Source: Acholoe squamosa (Eukaryota; Annelida; Polychaeta; Phyllodocida; Polynoidae). From it: a stretch of 64,000 bases of DNA. Below are positions 11,158 to 21,449 of this stretch, one piece after another. The stretch spans positions 56,809,339-56,873,338 of the forward strand of contig OX439043.1 of assembly GCA_949317995.1 (NCBI GenBank). Reading direction: 5' to 3'. Each line of letters starts with the position of its first letter. Position 1 is the stretch's first letter. A program made the position numbers and the translations under genes. The notes beneath the pieces were generated by a model. That model was not told where the DNA came from, made no database searches, and worked only from the letters and a program-made list of their open reading frames with translations.

Positions 11158-11395
11158 ATATTTTAGCACTGTCACTATGTGCACAGTGACACTGACACTC
11201 AGTGACTGATTTTAGCACTGTCACTATGTGCACAGTGACACTGATACTCAGTGACGGATTTTAGAACTGTCACTATGTGCACAGTGACACTGATACTCAG
11301 TGACGGATTTTAGAACTGTCACTATGTGCATAGTGACACTGACACTCAGTGACAATTTAAGCATTTTCACTATGTGCACAGTGACACTGACACTG
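11158..11395. repeat. 49-bp minisatellite, about five units
   Basis: Units starting TTTTAG(C/A)ACTG begin at 11161, 11210, 11259 and 11308, exactly 49 bp apart, with a more diverged unit near 11357. Each unit carries the near-palindrome GTCACTATGTGCACAGTGAC followed by an ACTCAGTGAC word, so each can fold on itself. Confidence 0.9.
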
Positions 11396-11965
11396 GGCGG
11401 AGGGTTTAGGAGTGAGACGCAGGGTAGGCATAGGGTGTAGCAGTGAGACGCAGGGTGGGCGGAGGGTGTAGCAGTGAGACGAAAGGTTGGCAGAGGGTAT
11501 AGCAGTGAGACACAGGGTAGGCGCAGCATGTAGGTAGCAGTGAGACACAGGTGTGGGTACAGGGTGCCACAGTGAGGTGCAGGCTGGGCAAAGGGTTTAG
11601 AAGTGAGACGCAGGGTAGGCAGAGGGTGCAGCAGATAGGCGCAGGGTGGGTGGGGGGTGTAGGAGTGAGACGAAGGGTGGGCGGAGGGTATAGCAGTCAG
11701 ACGTAGGGTGGGCTTAGCATGTAGGAGTAAGACGCAGGGTGGGCGGAGGGTGCAGCAGTGAGGTGCAGGGTGGGCGGAGGGTTTAGGAGTGAGACACAGG
11801 GTGGGCAGAGGGTTTAGGAGGTTTGAGTGAGATGCAGGTTGGGCGGAAGGTGTAGGAGTGAGACGCAGGGTGGGCGGTGGGTTTGGGAGTGAGACGCATG
11901 GTGAGAGGAGGGTGAGGCAGTGAGACACAGAGTGAGCGGAGGGTGTAGCAGTGAAAGGTGCACAT
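11396..11965. repeat. 31-bp minisatellite, about 18 units
   Basis: The unit reads approximately GGGCGGAGGGTGTAGCAGTG followed by AGACGCAGGGT. Because 31 is not a multiple of three and the unit lacks minus-strand stops in all three frames, the minus strand stays open for 277 codons (12081 to 11248) with a 31-residue super-period rich in Pro, Leu, Thr and Ser. That open frame is a by-product of the array; nothing else suggests a gene. Confidence 0.9.
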
Positions 11966-12260
11966 TTTGAAGGGCACAAATTAAGTTTCACCATTTGACT
12001 GGAGGGAGACTGAGGCTGAATATTCAATAATCTTATGGTTCTCGGTGCCTGCCTCCCGTTCCCCCCTGCCCCCACCATCACATTTTACCATTACTCATCC
12101 CTTTAGTATCCATGAAATAAATAAGTGTTTGGAACAGATTTTAACAATAAACATAAATCAGAAAATTCCATTTTCTGATCTACTAGCATCAAGTTTAATT
12201 GTGCACCCATAATCCCAGCGCCAAAGGCGCTGGTACTCACTCAAACTTTCCCAAGGGTCC

Positions 12261-13049
12261 CAGGGGCGGCGGAACCATTTGAAAGTTTGGGGGCAAAGGT
12301 CAGGTATTGGCCCGTGACCCCCCCCCCAAAGATTGCCGGGGGTGGGAGGAAGCATTCTGGATGTATTGGAACCATAGTTGTGATGATGGAAAGCAGGGGG
12401 TGGGGGGCACCCCCCCCCCGAAAATCTTGAAGTGAGGTGCCACAAAGGTGCATTCTGGTGAACTTTGAGGAGAGAAGACATGGAGAGCAGGAGGGTTTGG
12501 GGGCACCCCCCCCCAGAAAATTTTGAAAATTGAGCTGCCACAAAGGTGTGTTTTGGTGCATTTTGATGAGAGAAGATGTATTCTCTGGGCCCTGATGAAT
12601 CACCCCTCATATCTATAGACCTAAGAGATAAAAATCAGAAGATTCCCATATAGGATATCTACAATATATAAAAAGGAAGCCCCCCCACAAAAAGACTTTG
12701 AAAATTTATTTACCATATGATGCATTCTCAAGCAACTTGTAACACAATATCCCTCTGTCTTAACACAGACCTACATATTATACAGACTTTGCTTAATTAT
12801 CTTTCTGTTAGGGTTATATTGATCCTGACCTTGTATATCCCATATTTGTTATATCCCTCCCACCTTGAAACAAATTGAAATTTTAGGGTTAAAATGGATG
12901 GTGCATTATGGGGAGTTCAACAAGCATAGTTGGATGCTGTATTGGATTGAAATTGTAGGCCTTATGAATTGACATTGGTATTGGCCTTAAATGTTGGAGG
13001 GGGGGGGCAAAAACATAGTCTTGCTCTTCCCCCAGTTCCGCCGCCCCTG
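12261..13049. mobile_element. 789-bp non-autonomous element with CAGGGGCGGCGGAAC ends
   Basis: The left end CAGGGGCGGCGGAAC and its exact complement at the right end bound the element. GGTCC flanks both sides (12256-12260 and 13050-13054), a clean 5-bp target duplication. CAGGGG-type ends recall hAT elements, which usually make 8-bp duplications, so the superfamily is left open. The interior includes two related blocks near 12395-12480 and 12480-12560 (a C-run, then AAAATCTTGAA or AAAATTTTGAA, then GCCACAAAGGTG). The 150-codon minus-strand frame here has no recognised domain. Confidence 0.85.
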
Positions 13050-13175
13050 GGTCCTCAGGGGATGTAAGGGATATTTTTATGCACTATATGCCCTATATAA
13101 ACTAAGTGATGGATGTTGGTTTATATTTTAATACAATCTTGCGCTTTTGGTGGTAGATTCTTAAGCCTATAGGAA

Positions 13176-13343
13176 GGGAACGTTCAACAATTTTGTCACT
13201 GTTTCATTTTGGGATTTTTCGTGACCCACCCAGCCCCTTGTCACTGGTATTGTATGAAACATATATAGCCTTGTCACCGGAACCCATAGACCCCCCCGCC
13301 CCCACCGCCCCACTAAGCAGTGACGTAATTGTTGAACGTTCCC
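13176..13343. mobile_element. 168-bp MITE with GGGAACGTTCAACAATT ends
   Basis: The left end GGGAACGTTCAACAATT followed by GTCACTG is matched by the complementary right end CAGTGACGTAATTGTTGAAC...CCC. The inverted match is about 25 bp with a small mismatch. The target duplication is not clear: sequences next to the ends are GAA on the left and TAA on the right. Confidence 0.75.
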
Positions 13344-14485
13344 TAAAGGTAAAATAAAATCTTAAGTAGGCCTATTATCTCCAAAGCTCACTAAAGCTCT
13401 TTTGATTATCTACTTTAGTGGAATTAGAATGAATTTTAAATGACTGCCAATTATAAATTAAAATCTATCTATTTAACGTTGAGTGTACCCTTTTACTAGA
13501 CAAGTATCTACATTAATGAACCACCGTTGAAAAATTTACTACGCACACTGTTTGTTTGCAAATCCAATTACATATAAATCACTCTCTGGAGGATGAAATA
13601 GAATCTTAGTTGTTCATTTCGTCTGTCACACCACCCACAGTGGTGGGTGTTCCATGTCACCTCTTTTTAAAATTCAATCTAAAAGTTTCAGGTATGAAAT
13701 GACACGCCTGAAAGATCGCATTCACAAGACGACTATTTGACTTTTCATGGCTCAGATTGGCTCTTTACGCAATGGTATCGAAATGAAAAAAGAAAGAAGA
13801 AAAAAAAAGGCGATGCTGCTGGTATGTTAATAGATATCAAGGGAAATCTATTTCAAAGATGAGGTGACATGTGTGAATGTGATATATAGCTGCATGTCTT
13901 CATAATAGAAATGTTTGATTCCGATGTTTAAAATCCAATATGTTGGTTTATAACATATTACTACAGAGCATAAGCCACATGAACTCTCTCGCAAAAATGG
14001 TTTGGTTGACGACTGAGTTGACGAGCTGCAAATGATTTGATAGAGACCCCCTTATACCAAAAGTCCACTGAGCTTATTCGACCGACTTTTGCGTAGGAAA
14101 TGTATGGTCAAAATTGGCCGAAGGTGCCCAGTGGACTATTGCTTTTATAAACAGATAATCATCATGATGTTAAAAGCAGCAAGGGAAGTATTTCAACCTG
14201 TCTGAAGCATTGAAACTTCTAAAGCAGTGGTACTTAGATCTACCAAAGAGTTAAACGGTAAGATGAAATTACAACGTGCCTCTTTTTGATAACAAGTTTA
14301 TATCATATGTTTGTAAAAGAAAAAGAAAAGAAAAAAGTTCCCCTTTTCCGCGGACCTCACAGGAGAGAGGGGCGACCAGCTGTTACGGCCTGTTACCAGA
14401 ACATCCGGGACCTCAGCACTGATCTGGTTCCCATCTGTTTTTACCTGTACTCATGGGATCTACTGGATCCACGCTGGTACCCACT
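13344..14485. other. Intergenic, nothing recognised
   Basis: No supported exon or repeat boundary. The 87-codon plus-strand frame at 14286-14549 runs into the foldback element and has no recognisable domain. Confidence 0.4.
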
Positions 14486-15505
14486 GAGCCCTGTTTCTAT
14501 ACTTTTCAAAAAGGATTGGCACCATCCATGTCCACTAATGCAAATCTAAAAATGCGGATAGAGCAAAACCAGCTTTCTGTTTCTTAACTTGAGTTCTACT
14601 CTCCTGTTCTATTGACTAGAACTCGATAGGACAACTTGAGAAACGCTAATGCATTGGTGGCATCCACCTCTAGTGCACCTCTCACTGGTATATCCTTAGG
14701 ACCTTCTGCCTATTCATTTGTGTGTTATATCATATGTTTAAATCAATTGAAATATGTGGATCCCGTTTTATAGTGGGTTATGGAAGGCACCGTTTGCATT
14801 AGTGTTTCTTAAGTTGCTCTCTCCCAAATGGCTCAGTTCGAGTTCTAGCTGAGTTCATTTTAGGCAACTGCCTAGACCCAAATGAATAGAGCAGAATGTA
14901 CCATTGTTTCTAAACCTTAGGATATAACTCAAACTTAGTCTTATCTGCTCCAATGATGAAGGCAAAATTATTGCTTTTCAAACAACTTTGCCACCAACCC
15001 TTATAGGTGGTCAGCAAAACTTTAAATAAGAGAAATACATACAAAAACTTGGATGATTCATTTGGTGATAGATTAGCTGAAATTCAAGGATTTTGATGGC
15101 ACCATTGCATGAGTGTTTCTAAAGTTGTCCTAACCAGCTCTAGCCAATAAACATTAGAACAGAACTCAAGTTTAGAAACAGAAGCATGTTTTTGCTGGGT
15201 CTGCACTATTAGCTTTGCATAAGTAAACACGGATGGTGCCATTCAGGTACACAATCAGGGCCATGATGGCAGCAAAGTCAGTTGGAAAACAACAGATTTA
15301 CTTCTGTCAATGGAACAGATGGGACTCAGTTTGAGTTCCATCCAAAACTTTAGAAACAGTGGCACTTCTTGCTCTATTCATTTGGATTTAGGCAGTTGGC
15401 TAACACAGACTTAGATAGAACTCGAACTGAGCTATTTTGGATAAAGCAACTTAGGAAACACTAATGCAAATGGTGCCATCCAAACCAACTATAGAAACAG
15501 GGCCC
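14486..15505. mobile_element. Foldback element with modular inverted repeats
   Basis: The left end GAGCCCTGTTTCTATACTTT is matched in inverse at the right end by TATAGAAACAGGGCCC. A second, longer inverted pair lies inside: 14782-14922 against 15345-15478, about 135 bp, sharing words such as GAACTCGAACTGAGC, GAAACACTAATGCAAA and GCTCTATTCATTTGG. Further partial copies of the same module occur near 14580-14680 and 15090-15190. This resembles a foldback-type transposon built from repeated end modules. No coding capacity. Confidence 0.65.
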
Positions 15506-16306
15506 AGGGGCAATGTCAGGACGGCTGTCATTGGTCAGACTGATTCCGCCAATCAGATGTGTCAGCCCGTCAGAGATAATGTCAATCTTCTCTCAGACAG
15601 GTTGTGTAGGCTGCCGACAGGAATTAATCTACCTAGTGTTAACCCTTTTTCTTACGTGTATGATTTTCCACCACAGCCAATGTGGTGCGATCCTGTATTT
15701 CAGACAAATGCAAACTTTTTGATCATGCCTCTTTAAAAAAAAAAGTTCCAAATTTTGGCCCATCGTTTTGGGGCTACGTTAAAAAAAAAGAAAGAAAGAT
15801 CAGAAGCAAAATAACGTATGAATACAAATGTACATAGGCCCCTAGCCAGTATTGGATGAGCATGACGAGCCTTTATAAGGCCATATGCCTCAAGAGCCAT
15901 ATGCCAAATACCAGTCATGTGAGTTCAATATACAATATTTATTACACGATTAGAAGACATTATTTTACCGTATACATGAATACGCATGTGTATTCAAACT
16001 GAATATGAAACAAAGTTTGAATTGTACCACTATGGCCGTCTTCCCAGTCGGCACACTTTTGTTGAATCAATGTTGTTATAGTGAACATCATTACTATACA
16101 TGCATCAGGTTTGGCTATCAAAAGTTGATGCAAGTTGTGTTTGAATGCTCACACAACAGTGATCTCAGGATAGTCAAATCACCTCAGATTCAACATCAAT
16201 CAATATATGGATATGACATTGTTAAAACTGGAATGATTTCTAGGTGAGTCAGTGTTGATATATCAACATGGCAACAGTGAAAATGACAATGCTAATTCAA
16301 TGGTAA
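15506..16306. other. Intergenic, nothing recognised
   Basis: Open frames of 60-90 codons here lack recognisable domains, and no terminal-repeat pair was found. Confidence 0.4.
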
Positions 16307-16309
16307 TAA

Positions 16310-16604
16310 GGGAGTGGTCATTATTCATCAACGGGGGGAGGGGGGTGTGGTGGGTTTTTGCATGGATGCGCAAACTTTTTTTATGCCCCCCCTCGACGGC
16401 AGTCAACATTTTTTGCGCCCCCACCCCTGCCTCTGGCACCGTGAATTTTTGCACCCCTCTTTGATCTATAGTAGCGCGCTGGCTTTTTTTTTGCTAAAAA
16501 GAGGGTAAATTTTTTAAGCCCCCCCCTCAAGAGGGGTCTGAATTTTTTACACCCCCCCTCAAACCCACTAACCCCCCCCCCCGTTGATAAATATGACCAC
16601 TCCC
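16310..16604. mobile_element. Harbinger-type MITE, copy 2
   Basis: Starts GGGAGTGGTCATTATTCATC and ends with the complement GATAAATATGACCACTCCC. TAA flanks both sides (16307-16309 and 16605-16607). The interior is G-run/C-run rich with words such as GGTGGGTTT and CAAACCCACTAACC. It belongs with the copy at 3807-4097 by ends and composition. Confidence 0.8.
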
Positions 16605-17205
16605 TAAAACCAATGTAAATTCCATGTTGAATTTAGGAAAATGTTTCAACACCGATAATTCGCCATAGGCAAAAAATAAATTAATAAAGAGAATTTGAGA
16701 AGAACATGAAAAGGATACAGGAAATGCATGGAAAAATGTAATGAAAAACTTTTTTACGATATGAAAAAAATGAGACAGAATTCTTCAAAATAAATAAAAT
16801 AAAATTTTTTGGCCCTGTTTTGCTAGATGTTAAAATAAGTGATGGATTGGAATGGCAACATTGTAATAGCCCTGAAAACAGGTTGATCAACTTTGCCAAC
16901 AAATATCTTTAGCATCCTGTCCCCACTTGCAAGGGGAGACACAGTACAACATATAACCTATAATGCTACTAGATATTGTTATGTTCTAATATTAATCTGC
17001 CCATGGTAAAATGGTAAGTAGTGAAACTATCAAACACTCAATGCATCGTCTAATCTGCCGGCAACAGGAATCAGCGGAAAATGGAGGAGCAGACGACTTT
17101 TGAATGTGACCTGTGTGATGTGCGTTAATTCGCCATGAGACGGGCCCTGTCACTACAAGAGGAACAGGCCCCCAACCCACTCCCTCCCTGCACATGCCAC
17201 CAAGA

Positions 17206-17478
17206 AGGGTCTTGCCAAAAACAAAACGAGAACCAAAAGTGTAATATAATGTGCACATTTTTGTATTGCCAAATGTATTCTCATCAACTGATACTGCTGC
17301 ACGGCGGTCCCAACTCAAAACATGCACGTTTCATCTTAAATAGATCTATTTGAATACATTCTAATAAGAGATTCTTTGGCAATAGAGTATAGAGACAAGT
17401 TAGGTCATGTACGTTTTCTTCGGTACTCTGAAAAGTTTTTTACATAGGTTCTTCCTCGTTATCTTTTGGCAAGACCCT
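17206..17478. mobile_element. MITE with AGGGTCTTGCCAAAA ends, copy A
   Basis: Left end AGGGTCTTGCCAAAA followed by an ACGAGAACC word; right end TCCTCGTT...TTTTGGCAAGACCCT in inverse. Two related copies lie at 18810-19030 and 54026-54273. The interior shares TGTGCACATTTTT and CATGCACGTTTCA words with copy C. A target duplication was not resolved. Confidence 0.75.
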
Positions 17479-17689
17479 CCTCAGCACGCCAGGTTGGTTT
17501 GTAAGAATGAAAAAAAAGATATACCCTCATAAATCTCTGTCATGTATGGCAGGAGGCAGTAGAATGAGGCACTCACGCCCTTTTTTTGAGAGTCAATCTC
17601 AGATGAGCCAGCGATTGTGGATGTAGCTGAAAGGAGCAATTCTGGCTGATGTTATCCAGACGGGCATCTCGTCCGGATAAGGGTATTAT

Positions 17690-18115
17690 TCGCATGATAT
17701 TTTGTAAGAATCGGGACAGGACCTGTGAGAAACGGGACAGGACAAGGGCCTGTAAGGGACAGGAGAAGACCAGGGTCTGTGAGAAACGGGACAGGATCAG
17801 GGACTCTAAGAGACTTGACAGGGCCAGGGTGTGTAAGAAACGGGACAGGATCAGGATCTGTAAGAGACAGGACAGGGTAAGGATCTGTAAGAGACGGGAC
17901 AGGACCAGGGACGGTAAGAGACGTGACAGGGCCATAGTCTGTAAGAAACGGGACAGGACCAGGAGCTGTAAGAGACGGGACGGACCAGGGCCTGTGAGAA
18001 ACAGGACAGGACAAGGGCCTGTAAGAGACGGGAGAGGATCGGGGTCTGTGAGAAACGGGACAGGACCAGGGACTGTAAGAGACGGGACAGGACCGGGGTT
18101 TGTGAGACACTGTAA
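17690..18115. repeat. 27-bp minisatellite, about 15 units
   Basis: The unit reads approximately GGGACAGGACCAGGGACTGT followed by AAGAGAC. Because 27 is nine codons, both strands stay open: the plus strand gives a Lys/Arg/Asp-rich 9-residue repeat (158 codons, 17649-18125) and the minus strand a Ser/Pro/Val-rich one (168 codons, 18158-17652). Openness on both strands argues that neither is selected as protein. Confidence 0.92.
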
Positions 18116-18121
18116 TGAACT

Positions 18122-18168
18122 GTAAAAAATAACTGTTGAATCTACCAGGAATCCTCATAAAACTGAGC
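18122..18168. repeat. Dispersed end motif AATAACTGTTGAATCTACCA
   Basis: AATAACTGTTGAATCTACCA, then GGAATCCT, then an ATAAAACTGAGCAG word. The same string, with small changes, occurs at 49648-49695 and in inverse within both halves of the 23.8-25.5 kb duplication (near 24523-24568 and 25369-25414). It is probably the end of one repeat family. Here it abuts the 27-bp minisatellite. Confidence 0.6.
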
Positions 18169-18379
18169 AGAAGTCTCAGGTTTAATCAGCTAAATCCTCC
18201 ATCGGACCTCAATTCTGGTAGGCCCACCCATGATTACAACTGTTTTAGATCTAATATAGCATCATGCAGCCAGAGACGTGTTCTTAACATTCATGATACA
18301 GTAAAATCTACATGATGTACTGCAGTACCTCAAAACCCCCAGGACTAAGATGAGCTTTGATTCCTAGTCCCCTGTACAA

Positions 18380-18426
18380 CCGCTATCTGTATTAAAAACC
18401 ACTGTCTGTGGCACTACAGATAGCGG
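18380..18426. repeat. CCGCTATCTGTA hairpin
   Basis: CCGCTATCTGTA and its exact complement TACAGATAGCGG are separated by 23 bases. The arm sequence recurs at 38388-38399 and, as ACCACTATCTGTA, near 38429, so it may be the end of a small mobile element. Confidence 0.6.
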
Positions 18427-18809
18427 TCGTTGATACGGATAGTGAATGTACATATACTCTAGCTCCTCCTGGAGGCTGTTATGAAAGGATTGGGAATTGG
18501 ATTCTTACTGTAGCTAACTCATCTTCCAGTTCTCCGTGATTCTCCACCCTGAGAAGCCAAAAAACCACCTTATACTGTAATGGAATTGACTTCCTCTATA
18601 TTCCACCATGTTGCAAAAGGTTTGGGGAACTGGTTCCATGATTGGTTCCACCTGAATGCTTCTCATAGTAGGCCAGCCAGGGAATTGGAGGAAGGAACTA
18701 GACAGGGATTGGTTTTTACTTGAGACGTATTCACCAATTCAGGACCACTCCTGAACCACATCTATGACCAGTTACCTTTTGGCAACACAACAGAGAATTG
18801 ATTCCCTGG

Positions 18810-19030
18810 AGGGTCTTGCCAAAAGAAACCGAGAGTGCTGAGGAAAACTTGTATGGCCTAACTCGTTTTCATAGCATTGACAAAAAAAATTACAGCAGAA
18901 TCTATAGAAAACTCTTTTTGAGATGTAGAAAAACGTGCACGTTTTCTCTAAACGTCGAAACAATTATTTAGCAAGACAAAAACGTGCACGATTTCTTTAT
19001 TGGCTCTCATTTCACTTTTGGCAAGACCCT
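18810..19030. mobile_element. MITE with AGGGTCTTGCCAAAA ends, copy B
   Basis: Begins AGGGTCTTGCCAAAAGAAAC and ends ACTTTTGGCAAGACCCT. The interior has AAAACGTGCACG near its centre, resembling the other copies. Flanks read CCTGG on the left and CCTGA on the right, so a short duplication is possible but not clear. Confidence 0.75.
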
Positions 19031-20100
19031 CCTGATCATGAGGTCAGTCAGTTCCGTTTTGGGAATAGCACTTCCGACAGGACTCAATTCCCAATTCTTT
19101 TGCAACACTCTCCCAGCTCGCAACTATGTGCTTACTCTGGTACGTGTTTACCTGTTGTAGATGGTAGATGGCTGGGCACAATTCATGAATTTTAGTCCAA
19201 AGCACAACGATATCTTCACACACATGCTCTTCTTAGTATGAAAAAGGCCAGTAGTGGATGTGATCGATCAAGTAATTTGCTATAGATAGATGTTTGACTG
19301 TATGCACCATTAAAATAGTGACCGAAAGCAGATGGTCATGGGCCCCACCCAGACTATTTTCTATAACACTTCCAAGGAGGGTTTAACAGCCCGGGCTTTC
19401 TGATTTAAATGAGCATATTCCAGCAGATCATGATATGAAACCATATGTTACTCAGGACTTAAGCAACTCTACCCAACTTACCATTGCAAATACATGAATT
19501 CTAATATGTTGGATCACTTAGAGTTAGATATATATCCACATCCGGGTAGTGGCTAATTAGATATTCATGTATCGTCACAGACGCTGCTTCCCCCGCTGAT
19601 TTCTCGCATTCTGATTGAGTGGCACAGAAAGATTAACCAGTACAATGAGGCTGGATATATGATAATACCGCATTCCTACAAATGACACCTATTGGAGACA
19701 CGTCATGATAACTTCTACAATGTAGCCTACTCAAAATGTAGCAGTCGTGTGCTTGGAGAACAAGACCACACCCCATGCTGATCAAAGGGCGAAGCCGTAC
19801 ATTCCGCCATTTCGCTTGTCAGTTTTTCGCCTGAGTACGGTCTATCTCTCTGCACACCTTTTTCCACTGCAACTGTCTCAGCATATTCCCACAACGGATC
19901 TCAGCTTTTATTACGAGTATTTTTCATCCTTTGCTGTAGACCTCCTCTGTTTTGTCTCAGCAGCCGCTGGGCATCCATATTCATAATCAGAATGGGTGTA
20001 GGGTGTGTGTGAAAGGATAGATAACACTATATTAACAGAGGGAAGACTGGTAAAAGACTGTTTGAACAGGTGGGGATTGGATGTCAATAAAGATAAGGCC
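19031..20100. other. Intergenic, nothing recognised
   Basis: No exon, terminal-repeat pair or array was recognised. Confidence 0.4.
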
Positions 20101-20103
20101 TAA

Positions 20104-20427
20104 GGGGGTGATAATTTTTTAACAAAGGGGGGGGGGGGGGCTGGTGGGTTTGAGGGGGGTCAAATTTTTTTCGACCCCTTGACTGAGGGGGGGGGTCAGA
20201 ATTTTTTCAACCCCTCTGATGGGGGAGGGGCAAAATAATTTCACCTGTTTTTAGTGGAAAACCCAGTGCGTTACTATAGGTTAAAAGGGCACTTTTGCGT
20301 GCGATTTTCGGCCCTTACAAGGGGGGGGGGAAGAAATTGTACCCCCATGAGAGGGGGGGTCGAAATTTTTTTGTGTGTCCGTGTGCAAACCCACCAGCCC
20401 CCCTGTTGTTAAAAAATGATCACTCCT
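20104..20427. mobile_element. Harbinger-type MITE, copy 3
   Basis: Left end GGGGGTGATAATTTTTTAAC, right end GTTAAAAAATGATCACTCCT, with TAA on both sides (20101-20103 and 20428-20430). Its interior matches the 3807-4097 copy closely: GCTGGTGGGTTTGAGGGGGG, then a TTTTTAGTGGAAAACCCAG segment, then AACCCACCAGCCCCCCTGTT. These two are the closest relatives among the copies seen. Confidence 0.8.
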
Positions 20428-20430
20428 TAA

Positions 20431-21369
20431 GACTTTGATTAACATGTCCCCTAAGGCTTTGATTAACATATCTAATTTTGCTAAACAGTGATACAGTATA
20501 GGCTTATGATGGTCTGGCTGAAATATGGTAAGGGCTTTAAACAACGACTGGGGGTGTAGATTGGGACGGTGGGGTGGTGCAATCCCATGTAACATGCCCG
20601 TTTTGAGAAAAGGTCATATCACAAATTCTTCAAACCTCTATGCCCCTGTCACTAATCTCCCTGTCACATGTAGATTTCAGAAAGATTTCACCCGTCGAAT
20701 TAAGTCCATAAATTCGGCAATGAATAACGCGTGGCAGTACACAGAAGATTTAACAGAACAGCATGCTTATAAATGGGTCTGTTATTAAAATGCAACAAAC
20801 AAACAAACAAAAAATGCTACCGATACTACTTCAGTAGTCATCACTATAGGTTCTGCGCACTTACCTATACTGCGTATCGATATACATTGTAGAGAGTTCT
20901 ATCTCACCTCCTGACGTACAGTGTGACGTACACTGGGCCTTTTTGCCGCCCGCCAAGTTTTGTTTCTCTTATTTACGAAGAACAGAGTTTGGGGTAGCAC
21001 ATTGGGCCCTACGAAGGGCATTGCTTCTCAGCAATTGACGTACCACCTGGCGGATCTGGTCTGAGGGAGGGAGAGGGGGTGAGGTGGGGGGGGGGGGTCT
21101 ACCATGACGTCTGTGAGAAGGTTCAGTACTTTCTCACCACTGGCTGAGCTAGGTGTAAAATATGAGAGAAATACGAACAATGTCAGGTTGAGAATACATG
21201 TTTCCTTTTGTGTGTGCAGCTTCGGCATCACCAGCTCTAACACCCACAGATATCCATGTGCGATTAATATTCTAACAATGACTTTGCTCACTGTTTTCAC
21301 AAAGAAAGTTATATATCAAAATAAGTCTGTTTTCTTAACTATGTATAACGTACACATACGTATAACGAA

Positions 21370-21370
<1 letters not shown>
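20431..21370. other. Intergenic with a G-rich tract
   Basis: No gene recognised. A strongly G-rich tract runs from about 21061 to 21098. Confidence 0.4.

Positions 21371-21446
<76 letters not shown>
21371..21446. repeat. (TA)n microsatellite
   Basis: About 38 uninterrupted TA units. Flanks GAAGTA on the left and TACACTTC on the right are partly complementary, so the tract sits in a small inverted repeat. Confidence 0.97.

Positions 21447-21449
<3 letters not shown>

Noticed and set aside
10610-11965. CRISPR array from regularly spaced repeats
   Set aside because: Units are contiguous or diverged tandem repeats with no unique spacers, in animal DNA without cas genes.
11248-12081. 277-codon minus-strand ORF as a gene
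   Set aside because: It is explained by an 18-unit, 31-bp array with no minus-strand stops; there is no start context, domain or splice evidence.
12158-12610. 150-, 120- and 68-codon minus-strand ORFs
   Set aside because: They lie inside a MITE with 5-bp duplication, run across C-runs and overlap one another in three frames.
17649-18158. 158-codon plus and 168-codon minus ORFs as a basic repeat protein
   Set aside because: Both strands are open only because the minisatellite unit is 27 bp; no flanking coding sequence was found.
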